Shown: piece after piece, positions 1-9,099 of the stretch
Position numbering within the stretch: the first letter of the stretch is position 1
Layout of the letters: each line of letters begins with the position of its first letter
NCBI RefSeq assembly: GCF_017104565.1
Contig: NZ_JAAGPD010000002.1
Location: 62,001 to 126,000, forward strand
Length of the DNA stretch: 64,000 nucleotides
Origin: Paraburkholderia sp. Tr-20389
GTDB taxonomy: Bacteria > Pseudomonadota > Gammaproteobacteria > Burkholderiales > Burkholderiaceae
Reading direction: 5' to 3'
Made by a program: the position numbers and the translations under genes
The notes under the pieces: generated by a model
Seen by the model: only the letters and a program-made list of their open reading frames with translations
Database searches by the model: none
Told to the model about the DNA's origin: nothing

Positions 1-867
1 CACGCGCACATGCTCGGCGAGGCTCTCACGGTATGAATGGATCGCTTCCGCGTAACCCGACTGAAGACCCGGGGCGATCTCTTCAGTGGGATGAAAGATG
101 AGCGGCGGCTCGTCTTTGATACGTGGCCGCCCGCCTTCCTCCGAAACCAGTTTCGGATAGAAATGATCGGGCATGGTCTTGCGACGTTCGACTTCGATCC
201 GCTCTCCTATACGCTTGCGGACTGCTTCAATGACAGCGGGATCGCCTGAGCGGTCCTGGTATTTCTGCAGATCGATTTTGTCGTACCAGACGTCCAGCGC
301 ACGCATGGATGCGTAGTCGTGCATGCGCTCACGGTATTCGCGAACGAGTTCCGTCGCTACGCGGGTTGCGTCGCTATACGGCAGTTCCAGATGCTGCGCC
401 GCGATAACGACACTCGTTGCGAGCCGTTTCAGATCCCATTCGAACGGTGCAGGAAGCGTTTCATCAAGGTCGTTGATATCGAAGATCACGTTGCGCTCAG
501 GCGTTGCAAAGCCACCGAAGTTCATCAGGTGAGCGTCACCACACGCCTGCACGCGCAACCCGCTCGTCGGCGTTGCAGCGAGGTCGGCCGCCATGACAAT
601 GGCGGCGCCACGATAGAACGCAAACGGAGAAGTCGACATTCGCCCGAAGCGAATAGGAATCAGGCTCGGCAGTCGTCCAACGTTAGACATGTCGAGAAGT
701 TCCATTGGATCCTGGCGTCGCTCAGAAGCCTTCCAGCCGGCCTGCGACGACCTGGGCACAGCTTCACGTACAAGCCGTCCTTGTGCAGCCCTTTCGTCGG
801 GCGTTCGATACGAAACAGGCGCTGTATGTGCATTGCGCGTTGCCTTGTGCGAAACGGCTTTGTCCAT
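1..867 (-). CDS. DUF2252 family protein (C-terminus outside the window)
   Basis: Open on the minus strand from ATG 867 to the window edge (289 codons). The start follows TAGGAG by about 8 nt. The translation contains GDAHLMNFGGF near residues 110-120, followed by a D-I-N-D-(L/F)-D-E-T segment and W-D-L-K-R-L. These are hallmarks of DUF2252, a family with a kinase-like fold and no firmly assigned reaction. An FNR box at 942-955 with a TATGGT hexamer 21 nt downstream lies just upstream, so oxygen-limited expression is likely. The gene is divergent from the outer-membrane protein at 1061. Family assignment is firm; function is unknown. Confidence 0.88.
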   Translation of the reverse strand, partial: MDKAVSHKATRNAHTAPVSYRTPDERAAQGRLVREAVPRSSQAGWKASERRQDPMELLDMSNVGRLPSLIPIRFGRMSTSPFAFYRGAAIVMAADLAATPTSGLRVQACGDAHLMNFGGFATPERNVIFDINDLDETLPAPFEWDLKRLATSVVIAAQHLELPYSDATRVATELVREYRERMHDYASMRALDVWYDKIDLQKYQDRSGDPAVIEAVRKRIGERIEVERRKTMPDHFYPKLVSEEGGRPRIKDEPPLIFHPTEEIAPGLQSGYAEAIHSYRESLAEHVRV

Positions 868-941
868 CACATCGCTCCTAATGGCAATCAGGCTTTACCA
901 CCCGTATGCGATTTACCATACCCGGGCGGCGCTCCGTCAGA

Positions 942-955
942 TTGACTCAGGTCAA
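942..955. promoter_or_regulatory. FNR box, shared by two divergent genes
   Basis: TTGAC-TCAG-GTCAA, a perfect palindrome. A TATGGT hexamer (915-920) sits 21 nt away on the DUF2252 side and CACCAT (977-982) 21 nt away on the outer-membrane-protein side, so the box could serve both genes. Confidence 0.85.
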
Positions 956-1060
956 CGCTTCGAGAACCTGAAGATTCACCATAAGCGCGGATTTCTTCGC
1001 GATGGCCTCAGTTGTGAATGAATGCGGTCGGTATCAAACTGGATTCACCCGAGGATACCC

Positions 1061-2041
1061 ATGGCAGCTGATTACCGATTCGCGGCGCAGTCACGCGCAA
1101 GCCCAACTCGTGGTACATCGTGTTCGTTCCGCGCGCGCGACTGGCGCGCAACGTCCGTCGCTTCGTGCTTTTTCCTCATCGTCATACAGGTATCGGCTCA
1201 GGAACTGGAGCCGCGCGCGTATTCGCCCGCACCGGTGGGCACCAACTTTATTGGACTCACCTATTCGTGGCTGGGTGGGCAGGTCCTCGTCGATCCGTCG
1301 CTTCCCATCAGCGATGTCCATGCACACATCAATTCCGCGTCCGTTGGATACGTGCACGTATTCAATCTTGCCGGCCGCGCCGCTTCGCTTGCACTGCGTG
1401 CGCCTTTCATCAGCGGAGACATCTCCGGCAACGTCTTCGACGCACCCAATCAGGTGCATCGCGCCGGTCTGGGCGACCTCCGCTTCAGGCTTTCGATCGA
1501 TCTTCTTGGTGGTCCTGCGCTGACACCGGAAGAATTCGCGCGCCGCACACCGGACACCATCGTCGGCACGAGCCTGATGGTCATTGCGCCGACGGGACAA
1601 TATGAATCGGCACATCTCGTGAATGTTGGCAGCAATAGGTGGGCGTTCAAACCGGAGTTCGGCATTTCGCAGCCGCTCGGCAACTGGTTCGCGGAAGCAA
1701 CAGCAGGCGTTTGGTTTTTCACGGACAACACGTCGTTTCTCGGTGGCAAGCGACGTGGTCAGGCGCCGCTCGGCGTGCTCCAGTTGCATGGCGGATACAT
1801 GTTCCGCCCTGCTCTGTGGTTGGCTGCCGATGTGGGCTTCTATACCGGCGGTGCGACTTCCGTCAACGGGATCACGAACGACGACTCTCAAAACAATGCG
1901 CGCTATGGGCTTACGCTTTCACTTCCGGTTACGCGCGACTGGTCAGCCAAACTCGCCGTGTCGAATGGATTCATGGTCAGGGCCGGAGGAAACTACAAGT
2001 CAATCTCACTGACATTGCAGTATCGATGGTTCAACCACTAG
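1061..2041 (+). CDS. Outer-membrane transporter-like protein
   Basis: 326 aa from ATG 1061, preceded by GAGGA at 5 nt; an upstream in-frame ATG at 1022 lacks a comparable ribosome site. There is a long positively charged N-terminus, then a hydrophobic segment ending SAQ, consistent with an export signal. The rest has alternating aromatic/polar strands and a final aromatic segment (LQYRWF) typical of outer-membrane beta-barrels. It resembles the putative phenol meta-pathway/transporter barrel family, judged from pattern only. Shares the FNR box at 942-955 with the DUF2252 gene. Substrate unknown. Confidence 0.7.
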   Translation: MAADYRFAAQSRASPTRGTSCSFRARDWRATSVASCFFLIVIQVSAQELEPRAYSPAPVGTNFIGLTYSWLGGQVLVDPSLPISDVHAHINSASVGYVHVFNLAGRAASLALRAPFISGDISGNVFDAPNQVHRAGLGDLRFRLSIDLLGGPALTPEEFARRTPDTIVGTSLMVIAPTGQYESAHLVNVGSNRWAFKPEFGISQPLGNWFAEATAGVWFFTDNTSFLGGKRRGQAPLGVLQLHGGYMFRPALWLAADVGFYTGGATSVNGITNDDSQNNARYGLTLSLPVTRDWSAKLAVSNGFMVRAGGNYKSISLTLQYRWFNH

Positions 2042-2120
2042 GCATTCGTAGCAAAGTCTCGCTATTCACAGCTTTACTTTCTTCCGCGCGATCTCTGAAC
2101 CTCGAAACCCAGACCATCCA

Positions 2121-2134
2121 TTGACCAAAGTCAA
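2121..2134 (+). promoter_or_regulatory. FNR box upstream of arcD-arcA
   Basis: TTGAC-CAAA-GTCAA, with a TATGCT hexamer at 2156-2161 (21-nt spacer). Start codon of arcD is 186 bp downstream. The 2042-2319 gap holds nothing else I can recognise. Confidence 0.88.
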
Positions 2135-2319
2135 CTGACAACCTTCGACCGTTCCTATGCTGAGTATGCGTGAAGAGTCCATCCCGTCGGCGGTAAATGA
2201 CGGCATAAGTCGGACGAACAGGCGCGCATTCTGGTCCGCAGCACACGACGGTCGCTGTTCAATTCGTTGAACAGCACGGATCCTGGTTGCGGATTCCAAT
2301 CAGGTGAAGGAGAGGTTAC

Positions 2320-3801
2320 ATGTCTGATTCAGTATCCCAACCGGCATCCGGCTCGCAAGCGGGTCCGTCTATCACTTCCGCCGCCGCTCCCAAACTGCAT
2401 CTCGGTGCACTGACCGCGCTGGTGGTGGGCTCGATGATAGGAGGCGGCATCTTCTCATTGCCGCAAAACATGGCTGTCAGCGCCGGCGCGGGAGCGGTGC
2501 TGATCGGATGGGCGATTACCGCAGTGGGCATGCTGACGCTGGCCTTCGTGTTCCAGACGCTCGCGAATCGAAAACCAGAACTGGATGGCGGCGTCTATAT
2601 CTATGCAAAGCAGGGTTTTGGCGACTATATGGGTTTCTCGTCGGCCTGGGGCTACTGGATCAGCGCATGGCTCGGGAACGTCGGCTACTTCGTCCTGCTG
2701 TTCGGCACTTTCGGCTATTTCTTTCCGGTCTTCGGCGAAGGTAATACACCCGTCGCGATTGCCTGCGCCTCCGTGTTGCTGTGGGGCGTTCATTTCCTCG
2801 TTCTACAGGGCATCAAGGAAGCGGCGTTCGTCAACATGGTCACGACCATCGCCAAGGTTGTACCGATCGTTCTGTTTATCGTGATCTGCGCATTTGCGTT
2901 CAACGCACACTTCTTCACGAATGACTTCTTCGGCTTGAATACACCAAAACTTGGAAGCGTAGCGAATCAGGTACGAGGCTCAATGCTCGTGACAGTCTGG
3001 GTTTTCATCGGCATCGAAGGCGCGAGCATCTTCTCTGCGCGCGCAGAAAAACGGACGGATGTCGGCAAGGCGACGATCATGGGATTCATCGGCGTACTGC
3101 TCGTTCTCGTACTCGTCAACGTGCTGTCGCTCGGAATCATGTCGCGCCCCGATCTTGTCGCGCTGCAAAACCCGTCGATGGCCGGGGTACTCGAGCGTGT
3201 CGTGGGTCACTGGGGTGCAATTCTGATCAGTGTCGGCCTCGTCATCTCGCTGTTGGGCGCCCTGCTCTCGTGGGTCTTGCTTTGCGCCGAGATCATCTTT
3301 TCGGCTGCGCGGGACAGCACGATGCCGAGCTTCGTTCGCAAGGAGAATGCGAAGAAGGTTCCAGCGAATGCACTGTGGCTTACCAACGGTCTGACGCAGG
3401 CTTTCCTGCTCATCACGCTTTTCTCGAAAGGGACCTACCTCTCGCTGATTTATCTGGCGACCTCGATGATTCTGCTGCCTTACTTCTGGTCTGCGGCCTA
3501 TGCGTTGCTCGTCGCATGGCGCCGTGAAACTTATGAGCAGGAGCCCGTTCAACGCAACAAGGACCTGATGATTGCTGCCATTGCAGTGATCTATGCCGTA
3601 TGGCTGCTCTATGCCGGAGGACTCAAGTACGTGTTGTTGTCGGCGCTTTTATACGCGCCCGGCGCCGTACTTTTTGCCAAGGCAAAGCGCGAAACTGGAC
3701 AACGCGTGTTCACCCTTGTCGAAAAGCTGGTCTTTGCGGCGGTCGTGATGGGTGCACTGGTTGCGGCATTCGGCCTTTACAAGGGTTTCCTCACGCTCTG
3801 A
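2320..3801 (+). CDS. arcD: Basic amino acid antiporter, arginine/ornithine type
   Basis: 493 aa, start preceded by AAGGAGAGG. It is an APC-superfamily permease: the first transmembrane helix carries the GSMIGGGIF signature (residues 33-45), and about 12-13 hydrophobic helices follow. The gene ends 16 bp before arginine deiminase in the same direction, the usual arcD-arcA pairing, so exchange of external arginine for ornithine or citrulline is the probable role. Located in the inner membrane. Expression should follow the FNR box at 2121. Substrate is inferred from the neighbour and the family. Confidence 0.88.
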   Translation: MSDSVSQPASGSQAGPSITSAAAPKLHLGALTALVVGSMIGGGIFSLPQNMAVSAGAGAVLIGWAITAVGMLTLAFVFQTLANRKPELDGGVYIYAKQGFGDYMGFSSAWGYWISAWLGNVGYFVLLFGTFGYFFPVFGEGNTPVAIACASVLLWGVHFLVLQGIKEAAFVNMVTTIAKVVPIVLFIVICAFAFNAHFFTNDFFGLNTPKLGSVANQVRGSMLVTVWVFIGIEGASIFSARAEKRTDVGKATIMGFIGVLLVLVLVNVLSLGIMSRPDLVALQNPSMAGVLERVVGHWGAILISVGLVISLLGALLSWVLLCAEIIFSAARDSTMPSFVRKENAKKVPANALWLTNGLTQAFLLITLFSKGTYLSLIYLATSMILLPYFWSAAYALLVAWRRETYEQEPVQRNKDLMIAAIAVIYAVWLLYAGGLKYVLLSALLYAPGAVLFAKAKRETGQRVFTLVEKLVFAAVVMGALVAAFGLYKGFLTL

Positions 3802-3817
3802 TGACAGGAGACACATG

Positions 3818-5074
3818 ATGACCACGGAAACCATGAAGTACGGTGTTCATTCGGAGGCGGGCAAACTGCGCAAGGTGATGGTCTGCTCACCAGGACTTGC
3901 GCACCAGCGACTGACGCCGAGCAATTGCGACGAACTGCTCTTCGACGACGTCATCTGGCTCAGCCAGGCGAAACGCGATCATTTCGACTTCGTCACGAAG
4001 ATGCGCGAGCGCGGAGTCGAAGTACTGGAGATGCACAATCTGCTGACCGAGACGGTACATGTCCCCGAAGCGCTTAAGTGGATTCTGGACCGCAAGATCC
4101 GCCCCGACACCGTAGGCGTGGGACTCGCCAACGAAGTGCGCGCATGGATCGAGGGCCTTGAACCGCGCAAGCAGGCCGAGTTTTTGATCGGTGGCGTCGT
4201 GGCGGAGGACATACCCGATACCGACGAGTCCAACGCGCTGAAGATGTACCGGCAATACCTGGGCTATTCCGGCTTTGTATTGCCGCCTCTGCCCAACACG
4301 CTGTTCACGCGCGACACGACCTGCTGGATCTATGGCGGCGTGAGCCTCAACCCGATGTACTGGCCGGCTCGCCGGCAGGAGACCTTGCTGGCGACGGCGA
4401 TCTACCGGTTCCATCCTGACTTCGCGCACAAGGAATTCGAAGTCTGGTACGGCGATCCGGACCGCGATCATGGCATGGCCACACTCGAAGGCGGCGACGT
4501 CATGCCGATCGGAAAGGGACTCCTGCTCATAGGGATGGGAGAACGCACATCGCGGCAAGCCATCGGAGAACTCGCGCAGAATCTGTTCGCGAAGGGAGCG
4601 GTCGAGCGCATCATCGTGGCGGGGCTGCCGAAGTCTCGCGCCGCAATGCATCTGGATACGGTATTCACTTTCTGCGACCGGGACCTCGTCACGGTATTCC
4701 CCGAGGTGGTCGACGAGATCGTCGCGTTCTCCTTGCGGCCCAGCGATTCGGGAGCGACGCGGATCAATATCCGCCGCGAAGACAAGCCATTCGTGGATGT
4801 CGTGGCCGACGCCCTGGGACTTGCGAAATTGCGCGTCGTCGAGACGGGCGGCAACACCTTCGCCGCGGAACGCGAGCAGTGGGACGACGGCAACAATGTA
4901 GTCTGCATCGAACCCGGCGTCGTGGTCGGCTATGACCGAAACACCTACACCAACACCTTGCTGCGCAAAGCCGGCGTGGAGGTAATCACGATCACGGCGA
5001 GCGAGTTGGGCCGCGGCCGGGGTGGCGGACATTGCATGACTTGTCCGATCGTGCGCGATCGTATCGACTATTGA
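3818..5074 (+). CDS. arcA: Arginine deiminase
   Basis: 418 aa; converts L-arginine to citrulline and ammonia. Family landmarks are visible: F-x-R-D-T around residue 164, LEGGDV near 225, MHLDTVF near 277, and the terminal GGGHCMTCP block in which the catalytic Cys falls at position 406, the same number as in Pseudomonas ArcA. AGGAG at 3806-3810 lies 7 nt before this ATG; an ATG at 3815 is the alternative. It is second in an operon with arcD, but no ornithine carbamoyltransferase or carbamate kinase follows. The operon ends at a strong hairpin, so ATP formation would need genes elsewhere. Confidence 0.96.
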   Translation: MTTETMKYGVHSEAGKLRKVMVCSPGLAHQRLTPSNCDELLFDDVIWLSQAKRDHFDFVTKMRERGVEVLEMHNLLTETVHVPEALKWILDRKIRPDTVGVGLANEVRAWIEGLEPRKQAEFLIGGVVAEDIPDTDESNALKMYRQYLGYSGFVLPPLPNTLFTRDTTCWIYGGVSLNPMYWPARRQETLLATAIYRFHPDFAHKEFEVWYGDPDRDHGMATLEGGDVMPIGKGLLLIGMGERTSRQAIGELAQNLFAKGAVERIIVAGLPKSRAAMHLDTVFTFCDRDLVTVFPEVVDEIVAFSLRPSDSGATRINIRREDKPFVDVVADALGLAKLRVVETGGNTFAAEREQWDDGNNVVCIEPGVVVGYDRNTYTNTLLRKAGVEVITITASELGRGRGGGHCMTCPIVRDRIDY

Positions 5075-5104
5075 ATGAGTGGCGCCTGCCGCGCGGCAGG
5101 CAGG

Positions 5105-5136
5105 CGAGCGTCCGCCGCTTGAACGGCGGACGCTCG
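5105..5136 (+). terminator. Terminator-like hairpin after arcA
   Basis: A perfect 13-bp GC-rich stem (5105-5117 with 5124-5136) around a 6-nt loop, 30 bp after the arcA stop. There is no U-run after it, so it may act as an mRNA-stabilising or Rho-assisted end. The remaining gap 5137-5457 shows no credible gene on either strand and no FNR box. Confidence 0.65.
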
Positions 5137-5457
5137 GTGCTGTTCATGGGTCGCGGCGCTTTATTTCACAGAGCCAGCATCGAGTCGATCCGCAGGCGTC
5201 TGCTCCTCACATGCAGATGATCGGCTGGATTCAGGAACACGTTGCACACGCTCTCCAGTTCGAGTTCGAGCGATTGCTCTGGCGTTCTGAGGCTCGCAAG
5301 TGCACGTGAATTGTTCTCGATCTCTGCATGGAAGCAGGCCTGCCACGTTTGACTTGTATCAATGCGGATACGAGGTCGCCGGAATGCACGCGTGCATTGA
5401 AATGGTTCGCTCAATTTCCATCGTGGCAGAACAGAGATTGCCTGTATGCAACAGTCA

Positions 5458-6948
5458 TCAGCGGCGAACGATCGCGTCGATCGGAAATTTGATCCCAACT
5501 CGATATCCGCCGTCCGGTTTATTTCCCAGCCATGCGATACCGTTGAGTTGCCGGACGCGCTCGCGTATGCCCAGCAGACCAAATGAGTTGGGCTTGTCGC
5601 CGGACGCGGGAGCGGCCCCGCGTCCGTTGTCATCGATACGGACTTCACACTCGTTATTTCCGAACTCGATGGTGACGACGACTTCCGTCGCGCACGCATG
5701 ACGCGCCACGTTCGTCAGCGCCTCCTGAACGATGCGAAAGATCGCGGTTGCCGCCGTATCGCTGAACTCCAGTTCGCCCGCCGACAAACGGGTGCTTACC
5801 TTGATCCCGTAGCGCCGACTGAACTCATCCGCCAGCCACTCTACGGCAGGCAGCAATCCCAGATCGTCGAGCATCGTGGGACGTAGATCCGACGCGATGC
5901 GTCGCACCGCGCTCATCGTATCGTCGGTCTGCATGACCAGGCCACGCGCCTTCGCAGCTGTCTCCGAAGTGTGGTGGCCTGCTTCGATTTCCTGCTGCAG
6001 GATGACGGCGCTCATTTTCAAGGCGGTCAACTGCTGACCGAGGTCGTCGTGCAGTTCCCTGGCGATTCGCTTCTTTTCCTCTTCCCGCGCCCGTTCAGTC
6101 GCCGCAGCGAGTTCGCCGACATGCTCGAGCTGTTCCAGCCGTTTATGCTCGGTCAGATCACGCGTTACTTTGGCGAAGCCCTGAAGCGCTCCCTTTTCGT
6201 CGCGGATGGGACTGATGATAGCGTCTGCCCAGAAACGCGAGCCATCGCTCCTGATACGCCATCCTTCGGCTTCGGACCGGCCCTGCGTGGATGCTGTCTC
6301 GAGCATGCGTTCGGGCAGACCCGCTGCCCGTGCTTCTGGCGGATAGAAGACAGAAAAATGGCGGCCGATGATTTCATCTGCGGAATAGCCCTTGATTCGC
6401 TGCGCTCCCGTATTCCAGGAGGTGACGTCACCCGTCGGACTCAGCATGAAGATCGCGTAGTCTTCGACGCTGTCAATCATCGCCTGTAACCGCTGCTCGC
6501 TTCTGCGAAGCTTCGCCTCCATCAGATGACGCTGCGAAAAATCGTGCGTAATGGCTGCAAAACCAGCCAGATCGCCCTGCTCACGTCGCTGCGCAATGAC
6601 GAGTACGCTGGCCCAGAACCGGGTTCCGTCCTTGCGTGCGTGCCAGCCCTCGTAATAGGCCCGCCCAGTCGTCGCCGCTCGGGCCAGGATGTCCGACGGA
6701 ACAGGAACGTCAGCCGCAACCGTCGGATAGAGTACGGAAAACGGCTTACCAAGGATTTCACCCGCACCATATCCCGTGATGTGTTCCGCTGAGGTATTCC
6801 ATGTCTCGACCTGACCATGCGTGTCGAGCGTAAAGATGGCGAATTCGCCGTCGATATCGATGGCGAAATGATAGCGGTGTTCGCCGGATATATTGCCTCC
6901 GGAAACCGGATTCGCGTCACTCCTGCCTGGTGCGCTCATGCTGCTCAC
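5458..6948 (-). CDS. PAS-PAS sensor histidine kinase, NarX/HisKA_3 type
   Basis: 496 aa from a GTG preceded by GGGAGG at 5 nt; ATG 6939 is an alternative. No membrane segments, so cytoplasmic. PAS domains lie at about 28-140 and 155-270, then a HisKA_3 dimerisation helix with ARELHDDLGQQL (His300) and a C-terminal HATPase with N, G1 (DDNGRG) and G2 (GLLGIRERV) boxes. Such kinases phosphorylate NarL-type regulators; the only one in this window is at 56736. The H-box is nearly identical to that of the truncated kinase at 62995, so the two may share a partner. Likely the last gene of an operon from the CBS-BON gene. Confidence 0.93.
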   Translation of the reverse strand: MSSMSAPGRSDANPVSGGNISGEHRYHFAIDIDGEFAIFTLDTHGQVETWNTSAEHITGYGAGEILGKPFSVLYPTVAADVPVPSDILARAATTGRAYYEGWHARKDGTRFWASVLVIAQRREQGDLAGFAAITHDFSQRHLMEAKLRRSEQRLQAMIDSVEDYAIFMLSPTGDVTSWNTGAQRIKGYSADEIIGRHFSVFYPPEARAAGLPERMLETASTQGRSEAEGWRIRSDGSRFWADAIISPIRDEKGALQGFAKVTRDLTEHKRLEQLEHVGELAAATERAREEEKKRIARELHDDLGQQLTALKMSAVILQQEIEAGHHTSETAAKARGLVMQTDDTMSAVRRIASDLRPTMLDDLGLLPAVEWLADEFSRRYGIKVSTRLSAGELEFSDTAATAIFRIVQEALTNVARHACATEVVVTIEFGNNECEVRIDDNGRGAAPASGDKPNSFGLLGIRERVRQLNGIAWLGNKPDGGYRVGIKFPIDAIVRR

Positions 6949-7035
6949 AGGCGCCTCCCGTCATCAACTTCAAGTCTGGTTCTCCGAGCGGCCGGAAAAA
7001 CCGTTCGGGTTCGCGTTGGCACAGCAGGAAGCCAC

Positions 7036-7299
7036 TCACAGCACGGGGTCGCCCAGTTCAGGATATTCGGCAACGAGAATGTCGAAAACATTGGCGGCTC
7101 GTGCAGGCAAATTGTGTATGAGGTGCCGCTGCAGGTACTCGTCCGACCTGAGCCACGAATAGGCTCGACCGACGTCGTCGACGGTAGGTTTGATCCGCAT
7201 GATCTTCATCACGACGTCGTCTTCGAATGGCCCGATGACCGCACGGATTTCATTGGCCGTCGCCGCTTCCGGCACTACTTGCTCGGATGATGCATTCAT
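7036..7299 (-). CDS. Small conserved-looking protein of unknown function
   Basis: 87 aa; start preceded by AAGGAG at 8 nt. No signal peptide or membrane helix. The sequence has the character of a soluble helical domain (repeated V/I/L spacing, R-x-x-D-E-Y segment) and no cysteine. It lies between the CBS-BON protein (216 bp upstream) and the PAS-PAS kinase (87 bp downstream), all on the minus strand, and so is probably cotranscribed. I do not recognise the family. Confidence 0.68.
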   Translation of the reverse strand: MNASSEQVVPEAATANEIRAVIGPFEDDVVMKIMRIKPTVDDVGRAYSWLRSDEYLQRHLIHNLPARAANVFDILVAEYPELGDPVL

Positions 7300-7515
7300 G
7301 ATTTGCGCTCCTTGGCGAGAATTTCCTCTATGAGGTGTATTTGCCGGCCTTTGGGTATCGAACCCGACAGCGTGGCGACGCCTTGAACTGCCTGAACGGC
7401 AGCTTGGCGCTAATCGATCCGTGCACTGTCGCCGAACATTCGCTCGACCATTTTCTTCAATGTCTGGTCGTGTTTCATTACGGTCCCCGTCGCACAGCGT
7501 TTCGCGGCACTTGTT

Positions 7516-8208
7516 CTACATTCCCGGCAGCACTGCCGGATATTCAAGGTGACTATTCACCTCCTTCACCCCGGGCACGTTTTCCGCTGCCACGCGAATC
7601 GCTTTGCCTTCTTCATCACTTGTGACGACACCCCAAAGGTGCACGACCCCGTCTCTGACCAGAATGCTTTCGCGCGGCAGCGACCACCGGGTATTCTTCA
7701 GGGCGATCACGATGCCTTCTCGAATCGCCTGATCATCTGCCACGGCGGATTCATTCGGCTCGGTAATGATGCTGGCGAGCGCGCGGATCAGATTCGCGCG
7801 GCTCACGAGACCCGTCACCTTGCCGTCCTTCACCACCGGCACGCGTTTGATCCGATGCCGTTCGAGCAACTCCGCGATTTCAGAAATGGGCGCGTCTTCG
7901 GTTATGGTAATCACGTCCGTCGTCATCAGATCGCTCACCTTGTGCGAGTGCTCCCTGACATATTCGCTCGCCAGTTCCCGAGTCGACGCCAGAAAATCCA
8001 GCCACCACGCACGCTTGCCCACCCCAGTGCCAATCTCGGCGCGGTGCAGCAGGTCGCCCTCCGTAACCATGCCGACCAGCTCGCCCTTGTCGTCGACGAC
8101 AGGCATGCCGCTAATGTGCTTCTCGACCAACGCCCTGGCTGCTTCCTGCACCGTCGTATCGGGGTGTGCAAATACGACGGACGTGGTCATGACATCGATT
8201 GCGCGCAT
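7516..8208 (-). CDS. CBS-pair protein with C-terminal BON domain
   Basis: 230 aa. Two CBS motifs occupy about residues 1-57 and 75-135, separated by an insertion rich in charged and aromatic residues. A BON-like domain (V-R-D-G-V-V-H-L-W-G-V-V) fills about 150-225. CBS pairs bind adenosyl nucleotides, so an energy-sensing role is plausible. ATG 8208 is chosen because GGAGG lies 8 nt upstream; ATG 8223 would sit ahead of that site. The FNR box at 8315-8328 is about 107 bp upstream. Likely first gene of the operon containing the 87-aa protein and the kinase. Confidence 0.9.
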   Translation of the reverse strand: MRAIDVMTTSVVFAHPDTTVQEAARALVEKHISGMPVVDDKGELVGMVTEGDLLHRAEIGTGVGKRAWWLDFLASTRELASEYVREHSHKVSDLMTTDVITITEDAPISEIAELLERHRIKRVPVVKDGKVTGLVSRANLIRALASIITEPNESAVADDQAIREGIVIALKNTRWSLPRESILVRDGVVHLWGVVTSDEEGKAIRVAAENVPGVKEVNSHLEYPAVLPGM

Positions 8209-8314
8209 CCTTGTTTCCTCCATGAGGGTGACGTGAACGGCAAGCAGCCGGAAATCCGGCCGCCATGAACCGTCAACGCATAAGCGAATCTTCGACTGGC
8301 GCGGCCGCTTTCAA

Positions 8315-8328
8315 TTGATCGATATCAA
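8315..8328 (-). promoter_or_regulatory. FNR box upstream of the CBS-BON gene
   Basis: TTGAT-CGAT-ATCAA, a perfect palindrome. GAAGAT (8288-8293) begins 22 nt downstream in the gene direction. Confidence 0.85.
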
Positions 8329-8424
8329 GCGAGTTCGGATATAGAAGACTCTTGTGCAAGGGACGGCTTTCTGGCGCACGTCCTGTAGCTTCCTGAGCAC
8401 CTTTCGCTCGACTTGCTTTAATCG

Positions 8425-8438
8425 TTGACACACGTCAA
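8425..8438 (+). promoter_or_regulatory. FNR box without an obvious adjacent gene
   Basis: TTGAC-ACAC-GTCAA. On the plus strand CTTAAT (8460-8465) begins 22 nt downstream. The nearest plus-strand gene is the LOG-family gene at 9100, about 660 bp away. The stretch 8439-9099 has no open frame I can support on either strand: candidates are arginine-rich and lack ribosome sites. It may be a long leader, a small RNA or a decayed gene. Confidence 0.75.
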
Positions 8439-9099
8439 CCGCAAAAGGCGGCGCACGCGCTTAATGAGTAGCTGGGGCCGCAAGTAGAGCGGCGGATCAG
8501 AGTCTTGCAACCTTCGAAGGTCACTCTCATCATGCACCCTATCGACTCCGGTTATCCGCATCGCCGACTCGCTGATCCAGCCAGGTTCTGCTTTCGCTAT
8601 CGACAACATCGGCACCACGCGCGCGCATATGATGTTTTCATCGAACTGGCCGGCCCGGAAGCGGATTGCCGCATCGAGATTCACCACGCCAGTGGTTTCG
8701 TGGAAGAGCGGCAACCTTTTACCTCAGGCTCGTTGAACGCGCGTCGCTTGGGAAGCGCTGTCGCCTTGCTTGGACTTGTGGATCGGGTGGCGAGAAAAGA
8801 CAGAAGCCGCGTCGAGCCGGGCAGCCTCGTGTTTTCGGCTCGTCTGAAGCGACCCTATGTCCTGCGGCCCACGGTAGCGACACGTCTGCATGCGCGCCCC
8901 GTCGAGGAAAAAGCAAGGAAAGCCTCCGGTACCTGGCCGCCAGCCAGGGCGCTGCGCGCGAGTCCGATCGATTCCGTCCACTACAGCGGAAGTCTTTGCG
9001 CAGCACGCCATTCGCCGCGTGCGCGTACTCGTCATCGTTATCCGTTGCGCAGCATATAAGAGGCAGCCCCAAGGCTTATCGCACAGACATGATCGTTAC

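Noticed and set aside
1091-1891. Minus-strand frame of 266 codons opposite the outer-membrane protein
   Set aside because: Antisense shadow; the plus-strand frame has a signal peptide and barrel pattern plus a good ribosome site.
3887-5032. Long open frame (381 codons) on the minus strand opposite arcA
   Set aside because: It lies wholly inside a well-supported arginine deiminase gene, has no family signal, and is a by-product of high-G+C codon use.
7410-7478. Minus-strand 22-codon frame (MKHDQ start) in the gap between the CBS-BON and 87-aa genes
   Set aside because: Only a weak GGGGAC precedes it and nothing else supports expression. Kept as a remark because the 216-bp gap is otherwise empty.
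8418-8714. Minus-strand frame of 98 codons near 8.4-8.7 kb
   Set aside because: It runs through the FNR box at 8425-8438 and has no recognisable domain.
8505-9059. Plus-strand frame of 184 codons after the orphan FNR box
   Set aside because: Arg/His-rich composition, no ribosome site and no motif. It looks like non-coding G+C-rich DNA.
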